In this document: positions 1 to 11,012 of the stretch, piece by piece
Layout of the letters: each line of letters begins with the position of its first letter
Numbering within the stretch: position 1 is the stretch's first letter
NCBI GenBank assembly: GCA_001466705.2
Contig: LATX02000032.1
Coordinates: forward strand, 1 to 46,529
Reading direction: 5' to 3'
DNA: 46,529 nt
Origin: Moniliophthora roreri
Lineage: Eukaryota; Basidiomycota; Agaricomycetes; Agaricales; Marasmiaceae
Translations under genes and position numbers: made by a program
Notes under the pieces: model-generated
What the model was told of the DNA's origin: nothing
Seen by the model: the letters and a program-made list of their open reading frames with translations, nothing else
The model's database searches: none

Positions 1-298
1 TGAGGATGCAATTGTGCATCATGGAGGTGGAGGAAATGCTTTGCTGGTGTTCCGGTGATGATTCCAGAAAGGGAAACAGGTAGAGCTGGGCTAAGAGCAT
101 GAGGTGATGGATGTTTAATGTCAAGAGGCGCTTATTGATGAATATTTGTGATGTTGATGTTCGGGAGACCGATGCGGTGACAGCGACAAAATTAGAAAGT
201 TGACGACATCAGCGGTGCGGGGAATGCCGAGTTGGACTGCCAGAGGGACTTTGGCAAGGATGTGGAAGACTTGGTGAGTGAGCTGAAATTTATCGAAA

Positions 299-829
299 TT
301 ACTCGAGATATACTAGGGTGGTTTCCGCGTGCAGCCAGAAAAAAATTTTAACGTCAAATCTGATGGGCCAGTGTCCCCTGTCTGGCCCATCAGATATGAC
401 GTTTTGGGTGGGAACCAAAGGTGACTTCCTGAAGGCATCCCACCTTACCGCCTCGTTAGCGTGCTGTTCAGAGTCCACAATGCCAATCCAGTCGTGGATC
501 TGATCGTAGCGAACTCTTGCACTGACGAGGTCCCGAGACAGAGATGAAGCTTCCCATTTGGTCAGGCAAGCATCACGACTGAGCACCTGAATCAAATACT
601 GAGCAAGACGAGTAGCTTTGTAGTTCTTCTTGGACTTGAAAGCGCAGATGTGGTCGTAGAGCGAAAAGGGTTTGGTAGTCAAAGCCATTGGTGACTGTTG
701 GTTGTTCTCGGTTATCAGTGAAGCTTTGTTAGAGTAGAGAGGTTTGACTTCTGGAGGATGGTACTTCAAGCGCAAGCACTTTATAGGTCTTTCGAGTAGA
801 TGTTCCTGCTCCTGAATTATGTGGCGCAA
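299..829 (-). CDS. Unrecognised 176-aa open frame, possibly a fragment
   Basis: An uninterrupted minus-strand frame of 176 codons begins with ATG and reads as ordinary mixed-composition protein, with a basic middle part and a hydrophobic end. I recognise no domain. It lies at the edge of the AT-rich repeat block, and its composition is closer to coding DNA than the sequence to its right, so it may be a surviving piece of a gene or of a retroelement open frame. There is no paralogue in the window to test the frame against. It could also be chance. Confidence 0.25.
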   Translation of the reverse strand: MRHIIQEQEHLLERPIKCLRLKYHPPEVKPLYSNKASLITENNQQSPMALTTKPFSLYDHICAFKSKKNYKATRLAQYLIQVLSRDACLTKWEASSLSRDLVSARVRYDQIHDWIGIVDSEQHANEAVRWDAFRKSPLVPTQNVISDGPDRGHWPIRFDVKIFFWLHAETTLVYLE

Positions 830-2665
830 TCACGCGCAGTTTTAGAAACTGATGTTATAATTGATTAATCATAGCGCGCCCAGAGGGCACATCCCCGACT
901 CCATTAAGGTTCAAGAGAGATGTCACCTTAAGGCTGGTCCTTTAAAATTGGGAGCAGTACATGTGCATTTCATGGGTAGACTTTTACATAAGTCTCTTTG
1001 TACATATGGCAAACTTGAATGAGATGTACAGTCTGTAAATGAAGGAATGCATGGTTTTTTTTTAAGATAAGGTATAGTGTTCCAAGATAACTGAATAATC
1101 ATAGCAGTATGATATGCAAGAAACCAAAGAGGAATGAGAGTCAATAGTGTTTTTAGCTCAAATCATTCAATTATTGTCTGAGCATCACTTCATCAGTGTA
1201 CTGTAAAGCCATGTTGGAATGCTACTCTTTAGATATGTTAACACTGTTTTCTTTCAATATGATTGTTCATGGCAACTTGCACTGAAGGTGTTTGACTCAG
1301 ATGATAACTTGCCTTGATGCTCAGGAAAAAGTTAATCAAGCCAAATATAGCTCAATGTTGCTAGAATGGACTGGATATTGCTATATTTTTAAGAGTAAGG
1401 AGGTCAGATTTAACAGTAAAATCAGGAGGAGGTGGACTGTAGTTTCAGAACACCTGGACAGTTGGTTGGTTGCCTGATGGCTGGCTTAGAAATTTTCTTG
1501 TGCCAATTCTTTTCAGAGGTTGGACAGCCATTCAGCAACCAGAGTTATATTTCATCAGCAAAGCTACATCTGTCTTATCCGTATTGCACAAGCGTTGGAA
1601 GATGGATAAGACTCAATTGCAATACCAATTGACTTTGTCTTGCACAATGTGGGCCTAGTATTATAGAAGACAAAATAATACCCGAAATACAACACTGGGG
1701 CTAGTGATATTTCTGTGATAATTTTGGTGATATTCCATAGAGACCAGTGTTCATAACATTAGGCACAATAAGAATGACCTCAGATTGATAGGGGTACAAG
1801 TTATGTACATAGGGCTGTTGTAGACTATGAGTGTAGTTATTTCCTTACATTATCCTTTGTGCCCATTTGCTCATCTCCCAGACCTGATAAACCAGGTTAG
1901 AATGGAGATTATAACAAACTGAAAAATCAACTGACTTACTAAATAATCATGGTCTCTGGCCACTCCCACTTCACCAACTATTCATCCACACCCTATGCCC
2001 TCTGCCCAGTGCCTCAGTTGGAGGTGATGTAAACACTTGCATAGTAAAAAAGTCAGGTCAGTCTCAGACACAGCACCGAGCTAGCAGATCCAGAGACATG
2101 GGCGTCTAGTCAAGGTTCCTGGTTCCACACATCGACGCTGTTCAGACAGACGAATGTGTGTCTTGAGCGCTTGAGCCTTGAGAGTTATGCATCCATGAGA
2201 AATTTTGGCATGTCAGAGCTACAGTAGATGGGAGATGATGTTGGGGATGCAAGGGACCAAAAGAGGACAGGGAATTGGCAATGGTTGAGAGCAAAGTTCA
2301 ATGTCAGATAAACAGAGAGCAACAGCGGAACGGTTTGTTGAACACATGACTCACATGATTCTCATGCTGCCATGGCGGAACTCAACAATCTGTCCCATCT
2401 CTCCCTCTCTGAACATCTTATCTGTATTGGAGACTAGACCCCACAAGCTGGATAATACATGGAATACAATTAAGAGAGGTGTAGCTTTGCTGATGTTCTG
2501 ACCTTTGTTTGTAATAGAATGACTTGAATATAACACTATGTACCTTCTGGATGACTATTCTAGGTCAATTTGCTGCCTAATTTCAATATTACAAGACCCA
2601 ATAGTTGCATAAAGAGGTTCTGTAGCAGTTGGATTGCACTGTTGGACTGAATACTAAGGCTAACA

Positions 2666-2796
2666 CATCAGGATTCCCCTGCTGCCACTTTCCTGGCTCT
2701 TGGGCCCTTTTTGAGGCAAAAAATGGCTGAAAGGTGCCTCAAAATGGCAAAAAAGCTAAGAAAGTAGCAGGCAGAGTCCATGGGGAAATCCTGATG
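2666..2796. mobile_element. Foldback MITE-like element
   Basis: The two ends are inverted: CATCAGGATTCCCC at the left and GGGGAAATCCTGATG at the right. The interior continues the palindrome imperfectly (GCTGCCACTTTCCT against AGAAAGTAGCAGGC, and TTTTTGAGGCA against TGCCTCAAAA), so nearly the whole 131 bp can fold into one hairpin. It has no coding capacity. A similar ACATCAGGGATTTT end occurs near 4856, perhaps a solo end of the same family. No clear target duplication is visible. Confidence 0.5.
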
Positions 2797-4090
2797 CAGC
2801 TAGGTAAAGCTATTAATTAGAGCATATTTACAACAGCTATTTTGTTGATTTCAGGAAGATCCAAGCATCTGCTTTGCTAGCAAATCTGTGATTTTACCTT
2901 TGTAACTGCTTCTACTGTATACCTTAGCATATAGACAATTCATTTATTTTCATTCTAATCACAGAAGCTTTTCAAATAATAGCCTGTTTTCTGAGTGCTT
3001 GGGAGCAGGTTTTCTGCACGGTGTGGTACATGAGTACCTTAGTTGTAATAAGTGATATTATATGGCAATTGCCAAAGAACCCTTCAGGTGACAGAAACAT
3101 ATTGTAAATATGCTCTATTCTACTAGCACTCAGAAAGACTAAACTGGTTTCCATTTGACTAGTATACTTGGGTTTAAATCAAGTGGATAAGAATCTGGTA
3201 AATATACATTTATATTCAGGTTGTTGGCTACAAATTCTACTAGATTGAGTTTCTTGAGTTGAGATTTTTACATGCTTAAGACAATAATATATTTCACATT
3301 TGAAAAAGACTAGATCTTGTTAAGCACTTTTTTCTTTAAACTCCCAGAGATAATGTCATCATGAGAATGACCTATATATAGTAGAAAGTAGTTGGTTGGT
3401 TCACTAGAAGCTGTTAAAAAAATTCAACTCCATATTTTCAAATATGTTTTCCCTCCTGAGTGAAATCTAGCCTGAGTGCATATATGAAATGGTAAGTAAA
3501 AAACAATCTCTTTAAATTACTGTACTAGAAGGAAGACAGACAACTGGCCAAGCACACATTACAGCCTCAATTGTGAAAGTGCTAACAACTAAGCCAGAAT
3601 TACACATTACACATTGAAAATTAGCAACTAAGCTGCACTGAATTTCTTGAGTTATATAGGAACATATCAAAATGTGGAGAAAACTCACTATTAGTGGCTT
3701 TTTGTAGCTTTTTTTGTAGGAAAATGTTTCATGTAATGCAAATTTCCTAACTGGACCCATGTTACTGTGTTACCTGAGCTCAGTTGACAACTCTTTGAGC
3801 TTGCATTACATGTTACCAGTTGTCTGTCTTCCTTCTGGTACAGTATATGATTATCACTGCAGTAATACACTTGATTGCACTCAATTTCACTAGATATGAT
3901 CATAATACACTCTTTATTATTTATATAATGCTTGAATCTGCTAGGTTTTGCCACCTGTCCAATTATCTGCTTAGCCAGCTATGCAGTGCTTGTTTGCACT
4001 TGATTCCATTTGATTGTGCTCAATGTGTCATTTATCTCTCATTCTCCAAGTTACTACCTTTCTAGATCTGTAACTGCCCAAATGAACAAA

Positions 4091-4158
4091 GGGCTGTGTC
4101 CAACAGATAGAGCTTCCATCTGAGCAATGAGAGGTTAGATTCAGATAGCAGATGGGCT
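4091..4158 (+). repeat. tRNA-like segment, degenerate or SINE head
   Basis: The segment starts GGGCTGTG and ends GATGGGCTC. Between these lie an A-box-like ATAGAGC, a CCATCTGAGCAATGAGAGG stretch placed like an anticodon arm, and GGTTAGATTC, which is one base from a consensus B box (GGTTCGATTC). Stems do not all pair and the T loop is damaged, so I do not call a functional tRNA. A dead tRNA or the head of a tRNA-derived SINE fits the surrounding repeat block. Confidence 0.25.
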
Positions 4159-5204
4159 CCTCAATGAGCACTATCCAACAGATGGCATTCAACTAATCTG
4201 ATGATGAATGGCTGATGGATCATGTGGTGCAGATAGTTGTTGTTGAGCTTTGTTAAGTCAACCAGAGTCATGCCTGGGGCTTTCCATGGTCACCTTTTCA
4301 ACCTTCATAGCAGTAGTAGGTGATAATCTGTCTATCTGACTAACTTTTGACTTGTATTTTAGCTGTCTTTGGTATATTATATGAACTTTTCTCAACTCTG
4401 TACACAACAAATAAGTATAATGGTCAGATACCTAAAATGCACAACTAGATCAGTATTCTGCACCTGAGAGCTCTGTCTATTCTCCCTCCCTCTGAGTGGC
4501 TCCAAACATTATATTCTCAACATGACATCATGTCTTGAAGATTGATAGAGTAGCTTGAGACTTGCCAAAGGAATTGAAGATGAACAAGAAGACAATACTG
4601 ACAGGAGAGTAAAATTTTCACTGTGGGAGGGAGTTTCATTGTGAAGCTCTGGCTTAGTACCTATCTGTTGAATTATCAGACCATCCACCAATGCAAATTG
4701 CTCTCTTAACTACTACCATCTGAACAGATGAATCTGTATCCAATCCTAATCTGATCTGCTAGGAGCCCTACCAACAGATTTAAGATTTGTCATAGTGCAG
4801 GCAAGGTATGTGTGCCATTTACTTATTGTTTTTGCAAAATTAAAAATATTTTAACACATCAGGGATTTTGGAGAAGACCCAGATGATGGGACTGAACCAC
4901 TTTTAACATATAGCTATATCTTATCAGTTAACTCTTAAAAGCTCATTATTCTTATACTAAAGACTCTACATGCTGCAGCTTACTGTGTTGTTAGAGTAAC
5001 ACTCCTTATTTTAGAGCAGAAGGCTGTTGGAGTCAAGCAGAGGGCTTGAAGTTGGGTCAGAAGGTTAGAGTAGAGGGTTTTTAGCTACCCTTGTGAGCAC
5101 AGTGGGAGTCTGAGAAGGTATTTCAGTATGTAAGTTGTACTCAATAGCACTTCTAATGTATTATAGTATCTTAGCAATACATCCAAGTATCAGACACAAT
5201 TAGA

Positions 5205-5345
5205 CAAAATGTAATGTCTAATAATGTCAAATAACATTAGATAATGTTAGGAATTAATCCAATTTAAAGACATTATTAGATATTATCAGACACTATCTGG
5301 CAAGGTTGGGTATTGTCAGATAACATTGAATAACATCTAATAAAA
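5205..5345. repeat. Palindromic TAATGT/ACATTA array
   Basis: About 140 bp contain many copies, in both orientations, of units such as TAATGTCTAA, TAACATTAGA, GATAATGTTAG, GACATTATTAGATATTATC and CAGATAACATTGAATAAC. The units can pair with each other in several ways. It is non-coding. It may be the core of an AT-rich foldback element or simply a palindromic minisatellite. Confidence 0.5.
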
Positions 5346-5830
5346 CCTTACTGGGAGTCACAGCAAGCTATGTATTGTGTTTGATTTGGCTTTATCTCTA
5401 AAAAAAAAAAGAACTTTTAGAAATGCCCTCAATGCACTTGCTAGTGACTATAACACATTTAAAATACAATATACATGTAGAATCTCAGTGTGAATGAGTT
5501 GAATTTGAGGTCTAGTAGGCTTCCTGGCATGCCGGAAATGCTGTAAAAGTGGTAAAAAGTGGTAATGATGATGTCATTCCACTGACGCACCACTTATTTG
5601 CACATATTGATACATTTCACCGGAACTATACAGTAATTTTAGCTGATCTCCTTGACAAGACCCTCCTCCAAGGAGTCGGGGATTACCAGATATGTCCACG
5701 GAGGATATGTGTGTCCGTGACTTTTAGTTTGATAGGACGCGAACTTATGTATAATGATTTAAGGGCGGATGCCCATGTACGGAAGGTTACTTATTTCGTG
5801 ATACCTAGGTAGGAGACTAAGCATGAGAAA

Positions 5831-6832
5831 GGGATGTTTCAACTTGGTTACCAACCAGCGGATCCTGGGGCTTCGTACCTTAGTCACATATTTGAGACAG
5901 GCATCTCGAATGATTGAACGTACATCAAAAATAATTTGCGTTTACAAGACGACACAAACCGAGAGAAGATTGAATAGCTACCGTGAGTCTAGACGGTGAC
6001 ACGACACAAAAGAGTAGAGAAACGAACCGATTTATTTTATGTAGACCACAATCATCTACCTAACCTTTCGACTATCCTCAGTCCTCAACATAAGTCGATA
6101 TGTAAAGCACCGTGAACGTTTAATTAACCGCACCTGGAGTGGCTCCATTTCCCATGTAATCCGGGGCATGAAGGGTCACGGCATCAGATCTGAATGTACA
6201 TGAACTTTATCCATGTCTTGAAACGTGCAAAAAACCCGCAGGAAAATGTTTGTGTGGTTGACGATGCGAGCAATCCTTCCTTGAGCAACGTCTACTCGGG
6301 TGTATCTTTATAGAATACCTCGAATTAGTGGGAGCAGACTTGGCAATTGTGAGGAACTCACTGTGGGTGACATTTGTCGCCTCATTGTTGTGCTTCCGAT
6401 ATTCTACTCCCGAAAAATCCTTCTCCTATACTATGCTGACTGCCAGCGCATCGGATGGCCAATATGGTGCCTAGGTTCTTGGGACCTTGTAACTCGTGTA
6501 GACTTTCCGTATTTCAATTTAACAAGCAGATGAATTCGCAGCTTCTCAAGCATTGCCTGAAAACTCACCAGTATCGTGAACAGTTTGTTTCGACAGTCAA
6601 CGTCTCCCAGAACAAGACGTTTAAACCATGATACTTCGTGTGCTCTCCATCTCCCACTGTAACTGCCGCAATGTCGTGAGAAAAAAATTGGGGTAGAAGA
6701 TTGAGTACCGGGAGTTGAATCGAGGTGCGGCGGAAGATGGTCACGATGGTCTGGAGTCAGGCTCTCCAGGTACAATCCACATTTGTCAATACACTTCAAC
6801 ACCCCTTCCCCTCACCATCACCTAGTCTATAA
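5831..6832. other. No gene recognised
   Basis: This 1-kb stretch has normal coding-like composition but no frame or exon chain that I can support. The piece at 6300-6540 could be an eroded exon of a membrane protein (a hydrophobic run around LLLYYADCQR), but nothing beside it extends that reading. Confidence 0.4.
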
Positions 6833-7030
6833 TGGAAATCACCAACGCAGGAGACGTATCTATTGGTGGAAAGGCGGCACTCAGTGTCGTTCGTCGCGAC
6901 CAGTATAATCAAACTATCAACGCTCAAGTCGTCCACATAGGAAGGGGAATAATGAAGCGAGAGTCCGAAAATGATAGCGATCCCGAATATGGATGCGTAC
7001 TTCCTGTCTTTCCTTCTCAACGACCTTCAC
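6833..7030 (+). pseudogene. DQYN-family copy A, only first exon left
   Basis: The ATG at 6833 opens a reading that matches the first exon of the two longer copies at 22907 and 32748: GDVSIGGKAALSVVRRDQYN, then TINAQVVHIG and an acidic stretch ending DPEY. In the longer copies this exon ends DPEYNQ or DSEYDQ at a GTGGGT or GTGAGT donor. Here the codons after EY diverge, only a weak resemblance to intron 1 continues to about 7030, and no later exon of the family follows. The copy is therefore a 5' fragment. Whether a short peptide is still made is unknown. Confidence 0.7.
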
Positions 7031-7049
7031 GGCTGTAGCACAAAAAGTC

Positions 7050-7136
7050 ACCAAGACACCATCACCACGCTGGCACAGAGCCTCAAGACCTCAAGGTTTA
7101 TACACATAGCTATCTACAACCTCCATATGTGCACCT
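7050..7136 (+). repeat. Dispersed relic, copy 1
   Basis: This roughly 85-bp piece resembles 31885-31975: both read (Q)D..(V/T)TLAQSLK in one frame and share CACGCT.GC.CAGAG.CTCAAGA and CACATAGCT. A weaker match to its right part lies at 11755-11810. It follows the truncated family copy A here and precedes family copy C at the other site, so it may belong to an older duplicated segment. Its function is not known. Confidence 0.35.
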
Positions 7137-7509
7137 TGACCCGTTCCAGTTCCACCACTGATGCTCATACTGATTTCGACCCCCCACATCCTGCCCAAAT
7201 CTTGTTTCTCGTCCCAATATCCCGGCTGTAAACTTTAAACTTGGCTTCCACTACCAGCACCAGCACCTTGTAGTGCCACCAACGCGCGGTAATACCCTTC
7301 CCTTCCCCAACCCTTATCTCATTGTGCTAATACTACTACCCACAGATCATATAGTCGAAGGCAATGTAGAAGGAAAAACCTCATCCTGGTTCAAACCCGA
7401 ACGTGCATCTTCACAAGCAGTACTCAATATCTGTATCTCAATCAATAGCCCTTCTAATACCAAAACCCGCTAGGTCGGTGATTTCTAACTTGTTCGTAGG
7501 AAATGAGAG

Positions 7510-8563
7510 CGGCCGTTTGGTCAGTAAAGCACACGTTCGAGAGAGGGTAACATACCTGCGTAATCAGCGTTACGTCTGAACGTGACATTGGAACCTGGCG
7601 CTACAGACGAGTTAGATTCCGAGCCAACAATACGAGTAGGCACATACACACCGGTCATGTGTGATTGTTCACTTCTGTTAATCCTCGGATTGCGTTTTCG
7701 GGCTTGCGCTGACATAGGCCCTCATTGCGAGTATGAAGAACAAGGTATGTACCTGATTGACTGGAGGTTGGACCGTAAAAATCTTCCGAATTGGTGGACG
7801 CAGTAGCACTGCGAGTTCGTTGATTTTTCGTGTATGGTACTCATATGTTTGACAGAAACTTTCGCTAAGAGTAAGACAGAAAAGAGCAAAAAAGACACGC
7901 AACAGTGCCTTTTTAAAGCCAGATATACCGATTTCGAGTTCACCGGACATCGCGACATGTAGTACTCCAGCATTCGGGACAGCACGAAGCGCATTTCTTT
8001 TTCCAAAGGGTGAGGTGGTGAATCGTTGGGAGCAGCATTTTCCAGCTATGGTGTGATACCGGAAATCGAGCACCCCCACTTGTAGTGACATGCAACGACG
8101 CTCACGTCCTTCAACCCCATCAACTTTCCCCCACCATTATGATCACAGACCATATTAACCGCATTAAAAAGCGAGTCGAATCTACCTCTATCCTCTAGCT
8201 TTCTCACCCATCTTCCGTGCCCGTAAGTGAGGTCTAGTCCATGACTAGAACCTCCACGCAAATTCCCCAATAGTGAGAGTGGTATCGGCGCAAAATAGCG
8301 TAGAGAATAACGTACTGAGTTCAGGTGTGTACAAGAATGGTGTCAAGGGGATCGGTTGTTGGAATGGGGGTGGCTTTACCGGCGGCGGGGTACTTTGAAG
8401 TCGTGAATTGTGGCACCGATTCTGACATTGGACGTTTAGCTGGTAGAGATAGATGTCCTTGTCCATGTGCATCCGGCTGCAGTTCGGTAGGAGGTAGTTT
8501 GCTTTTCGGAGAGTGCATCCCATTGTCGTCGTTGATAATGCTCGATACATTCCATTTTGACAT
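7510..8563 (-). pseudogene. Possible eroded minus-strand gene
   Basis: The best part is 8321-8563, an ATG-initiated frame of 80 codons (MSKWNVSSIINDDNG at the start) rich in Pro, Ser and Lys, which looks like the disordered N-terminus of a regulatory protein. Further frames at 8046-8270, 7678-8091 and 7521-7715 could be later exons. One contains paired cysteines (GKCCSQRF) loosely like a zinc finger. I could not join them into one consistent reading, so this is a guess at a decayed or strongly spliced gene. Confidence 0.2.
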
Positions 8564-8643
8564 TTTTTCAACCCGATTATCGATTCAAAGACCTGTAAAC
8601 AATTGCAACTGAGCGTGACTTGTTCAGAAGTAGAATTCGAGTA

Positions 8644-8808
8644 CAGTCTAACCTCTTATAACCCATAGCAGTCAGTTCATGCTCAAAACCATGGGTTATT
8701 GAAGGTTATGGGGTTTTCCCTGCCAAACCAGGTGGAATTTTGGCAAAAAATCTATGGCTTATAAGAGGTTATGGGTTTATAGGGTATGGGTTAAGAGAAG
8801 TTATACTG
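8644..8808. mobile_element. MITE of the pogo/Tc1-mariner type
   Basis: The 165-bp element starts CAGTCTAACCTCTTATAACC and ends with the near-complement TGGGTTAAGAGAAGTTATAC TG. It is flanked on both sides by TA (8642-8643 and 8809-8810), the target duplication expected for Tc1/mariner insertions. A second inner copy of the terminal motif (CTTATAAGAGGTTATGGG, 8758-8775) gives subterminal repeats. CAGT ends followed by ACCTCT...ATAAC are typical of pogo/Fot1-like transposons. It has no transposase, so it would depend on one elsewhere in the genome. Confidence 0.8.
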
Positions 8809-8810
8809 TA

Positions 8811-9485
8811 TGATGATGATTGTTGCGGCTGCTCACTTTGCTTTGTTCCACTTGCCGCGAACCGTCATCATATCAGCAACCTATCCGTATCATTCATTCC
8901 AGGCCAGCAAAAACGGAATTGATGAATCTCAGTCAACCACTTTTACCAAATTTCGCCGCCTTTCACCCAGGAAATGGCAGATTTAGGCTAGTTTGGATGC
9001 AGGACCCGTATTCTCGACATCGGTGAGTATTCTTTTGCAATCCGACCATGCGCACTTGCTGATGCAAGAAATTTTTAGATACGATCGACTTATTATTCTC
9101 TAAATGTCCAGCTCAGGTTAACAGCGAAGCAGCTTGGAAGATGGGCCCTTCATCGTTATATTGTCTGTCATGAATCTTCGAGCTACCTAATCCATGCCAC
9201 AAAGGTAGCGATTTGCCTTGAAGTGTCACCCGCAGGGGGCTCGTCGGCACTTCTATTACAAGGCTTATTTGACGTCTATTCACGATACTGTACCGGTGTG
9301 TATGGACGGTAACGGACCAGTCGTCTCGTCACTAAAAGACCCATGACATAACGGTCCACATCCGTCGCTGGCCACTGGACGTGGCAATAGACCAAAACGA
9401 CCTATTTTGGTGGGCCTTAGGCATTATCGTCGTCGCACTTTGACTCCATCACGGTATTTTTGAGGTTCGTCGCTCTTTCCAGAGA
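8811..9485. other. No gene recognised
   Basis: The only open frames are short and lack support. It contains the presumed upstream region of the small gene starting at 9486. Confidence 0.4.
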
Positions 9486-9764
9486 ATGTCACGGTCGGAC
9501 CCCCGTCGCTTCCATACTCCCCGCTACAGTAAATTCCGTTTTGGATCACTCGAGTGGCTAACCGCACGATATACATCTACCTGCTTCGGCCTATATGTTA
9601 CTTGGCTAGCTGGATTTGCGGCTGTGTATATCGATACATTGTGGCACGCACTTGGTTTTATGCCACCTTTGAGCCCATTGTTTTCCACCGTGGCCTTTAT
9701 TGGTCTGCTCATTGTGGCCACTGTGACTCTACTGGATGATATTAAAGGGCCCGGATTTTCGTGA
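9486..9764 (+). CDS. Small membrane protein, 92 aa, function unknown
   Basis: A single-exon frame starts at an ATG in fair context (AGAGAATGTC). The first 25 residues are basic. Two hydrophobic segments follow, about residues 33-50 (FGLYVTWLAGFAAVYI) and 64-82 (PLFSTVAFIGLLIVATVTL), with a short acidic tail (LDDIKGP). This predicts a two-pass membrane protein with both ends on the same side. I do not recognise a family. The frame is short enough that chance cannot be excluded, but two well-formed hydrophobic helices and a clean start favour a real gene. Confidence 0.4.
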   Translation: MSRSDPRRFHTPRYSKFRFGSLEWLTARYTSTCFGLYVTWLAGFAAVYIDTLWHALGFMPPLSPLFSTVAFIGLLIVATVTLLDDIKGPGFS

Positions 9765-9902
9765 ATGCCCTTTCTACCCAAAGGCATTTGCGAAGCACCT
9801 GGAGTGCACAAGGAACATTCATCACATCTCTCACTCCTTTAAATCCCATCAGCTCTACGAGTTTTTTACCATCCTTCTCTCCTTCTATTAACCTCCATTG
9901 TC

Positions 9903-11012
9903 ATGCCATTCTGTGAGTTCCGTCTGTATACAAGCATCACACACTTCACTTACCTCTTCTCTCCACCTTCGATAGTCAGAAAGAAAGACAGCTTTGATCT
10001 GCCTATCCAACCACCGCCTAATCCTACGCACTCGTCGCATTCAGGGAGGCAAGCTACACCACGCCAGACTTTACCTTGGGATTGGCGTAACTCCAACATA
10101 TGTTCTCGCAAGGAATGTCTCTATCTCAATCGTCCTCAGTGCGCGTCGGGAACGTTCACATGCATTAGATGTCATAAGGGCGAGTACACCGTCACTCCTG
10201 AGATGGCTGAGAGAGTTGATGAGGATGCGCGGACGCACTATCGATTCCGAGCTTGGAGCAAGCGGCAGCTGCAGGAAAGAGAGGAGGCAGAGCGAGTAAA
10301 GGGACACGGGGACGTTCAGAGGTATCGTGCTGAGGACGAGAGGCATGCCGCGTTGGTGCATGAGATAGTGCTCATTGACATTCCGGCGACACAGGAAAAA
10401 ATGCAAAGAAGGAGGGCTGCAAAAAAAGAAGCGAGGAGCCAGGAGAGGAGACGGGAGGACAACAAGAGGAGACAAAGAGCTCCTGAAATCCAGCACGCAT
10501 TTCACGAACCGGTGAATACTAATGCAGGTCATGGCGTTAACCAAATCTCTCCAAATCTCTCCGGAGCAGAGACGAGACTTTCGCTGTCGGATTACCCAAT
10601 AATACTTCCGTGCCACCAGTCCCCCAAGTCGTCCTCTTTAAGGCAGTGTATCTTCGGCAATCGCGTGAAGACTCAAGCTAATGCAGCACCTCTTGCTCAG
10701 AGCGGACAAAGAGCTCCTGAAATCCAGCACGCATTTCACGAACCGGTGAATACTCATGCAGGTCATGGTGTTGACAAAGTTTCTCCAAATCTCTCCGGCG
10801 CAGCAGACAGGAGATTTTCGCGGTCGGATTTCCCAATGGTACCGTACCACCAGTCCTCCGAGTCGTCCTCTTCAAGGGAGTGTGTCTCCGGTGACCGCCT
10901 GAAGACTCAAGCTAGTGCAGGACCTCCCTCCTTCGGCTCTACGACTAGATTTGTCGGCCCTCCTTCAAGACAGATTCCTCCGGAATGTCGCCCGTATCCA
11001 GCATATTTTTAG
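9903..11012 (+). CDS. Charged protein with internal 78-aa tandem repeat
   Basis: The frame reads 369 codons without a break. A 63-nt intron (9913-9975, GTGAGT...ATAG) is likely; removing it keeps the frame and shortens the N-terminus to MPFFRKKDSF. Around residues 82-110 are spaced cysteines (CSRKEC, then C and CIRC), a possible zinc-binding knuckle. Next comes a Glu/Arg/Lys-rich helical stretch (residues 115-195, ending in basic RRRAAKKEARSQERRRE), then two copies of a 78-residue Ser-rich repeat starting RAPEIQHAFHEPVNT. It is probably nuclear given the basic run; this is inference. I recognise the middle part (VTPEMAERVDEDARTHYR) as typical of an uncharacterised Agaricomycete family. Function unknown. 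Confidence 0.65.
   Translation: MPFCEFRLYTSITHFTYLFSPPSIVRKKDSFDLPIQPPPNPTHSSHSGRQATPRQTLPWDWRNSNICSRKECLYLNRPQCASGTFTCIRCHKGEYTVTPEMAERVDEDARTHYRFRAWSKRQLQEREEAERVKGHGDVQRYRAEDERHAALVHEIVLIDIPATQEKMQRRRAAKKEARSQERRREDNKRRQRAPEIQHAFHEPVNTNAGHGVNQISPNLSGAETRLSLSDYPIILPCHQSPKSSSLRQCIFGNRVKTQANAAPLAQSGQRAPEIQHAFHEPVNTHAGHGVDKVSPNLSGAADRRFSRSDFPMVPYHQSSESSSSRECVSGDRLKTQASAGPPSFGSTTRFVGPPSRQIPPECRPYPAYF
10471..10938 (+). repeat. Two tandem 234-bp units inside a coding region
   Basis: The units run 10471-10704 and 10705-10938. Both begin GACAAAGAGCTCCTGAAATC and stay highly similar for the first 85 bp, then less so. The period is exactly 78 codons, so the duplication is in frame. Conserved blocks in both are AFHEPVNT, SPNLSGA, SD(Y/F)P and KTQA. 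Confidence 0.9.

Larger units (their letters stand above)
1..5530. repeat. AT-rich repeat-derived block
   Basis: This stretch is clearly AT-richer than what follows, is full of TG/CA and TA steps, and has no exon chain with a convincing protein. It contains a foldback MITE, a tRNA-like segment and a palindromic AT patch, listed separately. Between 830 and 2665 and between 2800 and 5200 I see only short random open frames. The composition changes abruptly near 5530-5560. Old transposon sequence altered by cytosine deamination is the most likely origin; this is inference from composition, not from a recognised element. Confidence 0.5.

Noticed and set aside
7385..7405. GGTTCAAACC looked like a tRNA B box.
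   Set aside because: The flanking bases do not form a T stem and no A box lies at the right distance.
8325..8612. Plus-strand 95-codon frame with many cysteines (CPCPCASGCSS).
   Set aside because: It is the shadow of the minus-strand frame 8321-8563, which has an ATG and a more protein-like composition.
10071..10616. Minus-strand 181-codon frame with hydrophobic stretches.
   Set aside because: It is antisense to the 369-codon frame. The internal tandem repeat and in-frame period support the plus strand.
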